DNA from: Larix kaempferi
Lineage: Eukaryota > Streptophyta > Pinopsida > Pinales > Pinaceae
Reading direction: 5' to 3'
DNA: 64,000 nt
Assembly (NCBI GenBank): GCA_027924585.1
Contig: BSBM01001441.1
Span: 519,588-583,587, forward strand
Shown: positions 62,856 through 64,000 of the stretch, one piece after another
How positions within the stretch are numbered: position 1 is the first letter of the stretch
Layout: every line of letters starts with the position of its first letter
Position numbers and translations under genes: made by a program
Notes under the pieces: model-generated
Told to the model about the DNA's origin: nothing
The model's input: only the letters and a program-made list of their open reading frames with translations
Databases searched by the model: none

Positions 62856-64000
62856 CTAGGGAAAGTATTGAAGTGCCTAGGGCATATTTATTATCATTGG
62901 ACGAATTTTGAAGTGTCTAGGGCAAGTAATGAACTGCCTGGGCAAACATGGAAGTGGACGGGGCGTTTTTATCTTCGTTGTGAGAATTTTCAAGTGCATG
63001 GGGAAAATATTGAAGTGTATGGGTTTTTTTATCATCGTTGGGAGAATTTTGAAGTGGTCGAGGAAAGTATTGAAGTGCATGGGATGTTTCTATCATCATT
63101 GGGTCAATTTAGAAGTGCACGGGGCAACTATTGAAGTGCCTGGGGGCAATTTTGAAGTGCTTGGGGAAAATATTGAAGTGCATGGGGAGTTTTATCATCC
63201 TTGGGAGAATTTAGAAGTGCCTCGGAAAATATTGAAGTGCATAGGGCATTTTTATCATCTTTCGGAGAATTTTGAAGTGCCCGGGGAAAGTATTGAAGTG
63301 CCTGGGGCGTTTTTCTTGTCAGTGGGTGAATTTTGAAGGGCATGGGGCGTTTTTCTTGTCAATGGGTGAATTTTGAAGTGCATGGGGCATTTTTCTCATC
63401 ACTGGGTGAATTTAGAAGTGCATGGGGTTGTTGTTTATAAATGTAAGGATTTTTTTATAGTGTTGGGACGTTTTAAAACAATGATGTCCAAAGTTATCAC
63501 ATGCCGAGGCAAATTTGTGTGTTTTGGGGCATTTTTGTGATTGCCTGGGTGATTATATCATTGTCGGGTGTTTTTCTCCCTTGCATAGGGAAAGTATTGA
63601 AGTGCCTAGGGCATATTTATCATCATTGGACGAATTTTGAAGTGTCTAGGGAAAGTAATTAAGTGCCTGGGAAAACATGGAAGTGGACAGGGACATTTTT
63701 ATCTTCGTTGCAAGATTTTTCAAGTGCCTGGGGCAAATATTGAAGTGTATGGTCGTTTTTATCATTGTTGGGAGAATTTTGAAGTGGTCGAGGCAAGTAT
63801 TGAAGTGCATGGGATGTTTCTATCATCATTGGGTCAATTTAGAAGTGCATGGGGCAAATATTGAAGTGCATGGGGGGAATTTTGAAGTGCTTGGGGAAAA
63901 TATTGAAGTGCACGGGGAGTTTTATCATCCTTGGGAGAATTTAGAAGTGCCTCATAAAATATTGAAATGCTTAGGGCATTTTTATCATCCTTTGGAGAAT
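62856..64000 (+). repeat. Minisatellite of about 60-bp units in a 729-bp higher-order repeat
   Basis: Units follow the pattern GGGAGAATTTTGAAGTGC-TGGGGAAAATATTGAAGTGCATGGGGC-TTTTTATCATC. Successive GGAGAAT words lie at 63,204, 63,264 and about 63,325, giving a 60-bp period, with some shortened units of about 40 bp. The whole block starting GGAAAGTATTGAAGTGCCTAGGGC at 62,860 restarts at 63,589, a 729-bp offset. Because 60 is a multiple of three, long frames stay open on both strands (plus 62,908-63,336; minus 63,128-63,343, with ALQYFP-ALQNSPKDDK repeats). These are not evidence of a gene. The array continues past the window end. Confidence 0.93.

Noticed and set aside
62820-63336. Overlapping long open frames on both strands of the minisatellite
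   Set aside because: A 60-bp unit lacking stops keeps any frame open; simultaneous openness on both strands points to repeat structure, not a gene.

Overview
The window reads as nuclear DNA of a plant with a large, repeat-rich genome. It is AT-rich, has no dense gene array, and is full of long decayed transposons: Ty3/gypsy and copia LTR pieces, a plant L1-type LINE, tRNA-derived SINEs and a hAT element. It also holds nuclear-type tRNA-Gly and tRNA-Glu sequences and broken plant genes (an ALA-type lipid flippase and a thaumatin-like protein). I see no intact multi-exon gene. The species cannot be named. A native-type mitochondrial trnD in the first 2 kb would fit a non-angiosperm such as a gymnosperm, but that is a weak inference.

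Layout: 1-2,340 is plant mitochondrial-type DNA with a 5'-broken trnY(GUA) and a near-intact trnD(GUC). 2,341-4,440 is unassigned. 4,441-8,920 is a compositionally distinct island, poor in homopolymers, whose only recognisable gene is an intact but very divergent atp9 (ATP synthase subunit c) on the minus strand. It abuts a dispersed nuclear repeat (family A) at about 8,924, so both organelle-like stretches are best read as insertions into a nuclear chromosome.

10,674-14,690 holds a gypsy-type long terminal repeat with its primer-binding site. A segmental duplication links about 14,690-19,600 with about 24,150-27,830. Each copy carries tRNA-Gly(UCC) on plus and tRNA-Glu remnants on minus, followed by LINE-derived sequence. 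The first copy later gained a SINE, a gypsy protease piece and a 176-bp triplication; the second runs into a longer LINE corpse (to about 29,650). Between them lie a thaumatin-like pseudogene (20,040-20,381) and a 1.9-kb hAT element with an 8-bp target duplication (20,881-22,799).

30,687-34,000 and 43,917-47,190 are two long copies of family A. Both contain an approximately 0.9-kb array with a 10-bp period (consensus near CATGGTCAAC). One copy carries a clean SINE insertion with a 14-bp target duplication that is empty in the other copy. 34,000-43,900 is mostly unassigned AT-rich sequence with a hAT fragment, a foldback element and short tandem repeats.

49,561-49,860 is an unexplained GC-rich island. 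50,165-50,690 is a copia-type LTR on minus, followed directly by a hAT end. 52,177-56,189 may be a decayed multi-exon gene of unknown function. 57,960-58,385 is a second copia-like LTR with PBS. 58,974-59,880 is a flippase pseudogene lacking its actuator domain. 62,856 to the window end is a minisatellite of about 60-bp units arranged in a 729-bp higher-order repeat. A recurring theme is young local tandem duplication (50 to 180 bp) at many independent places.
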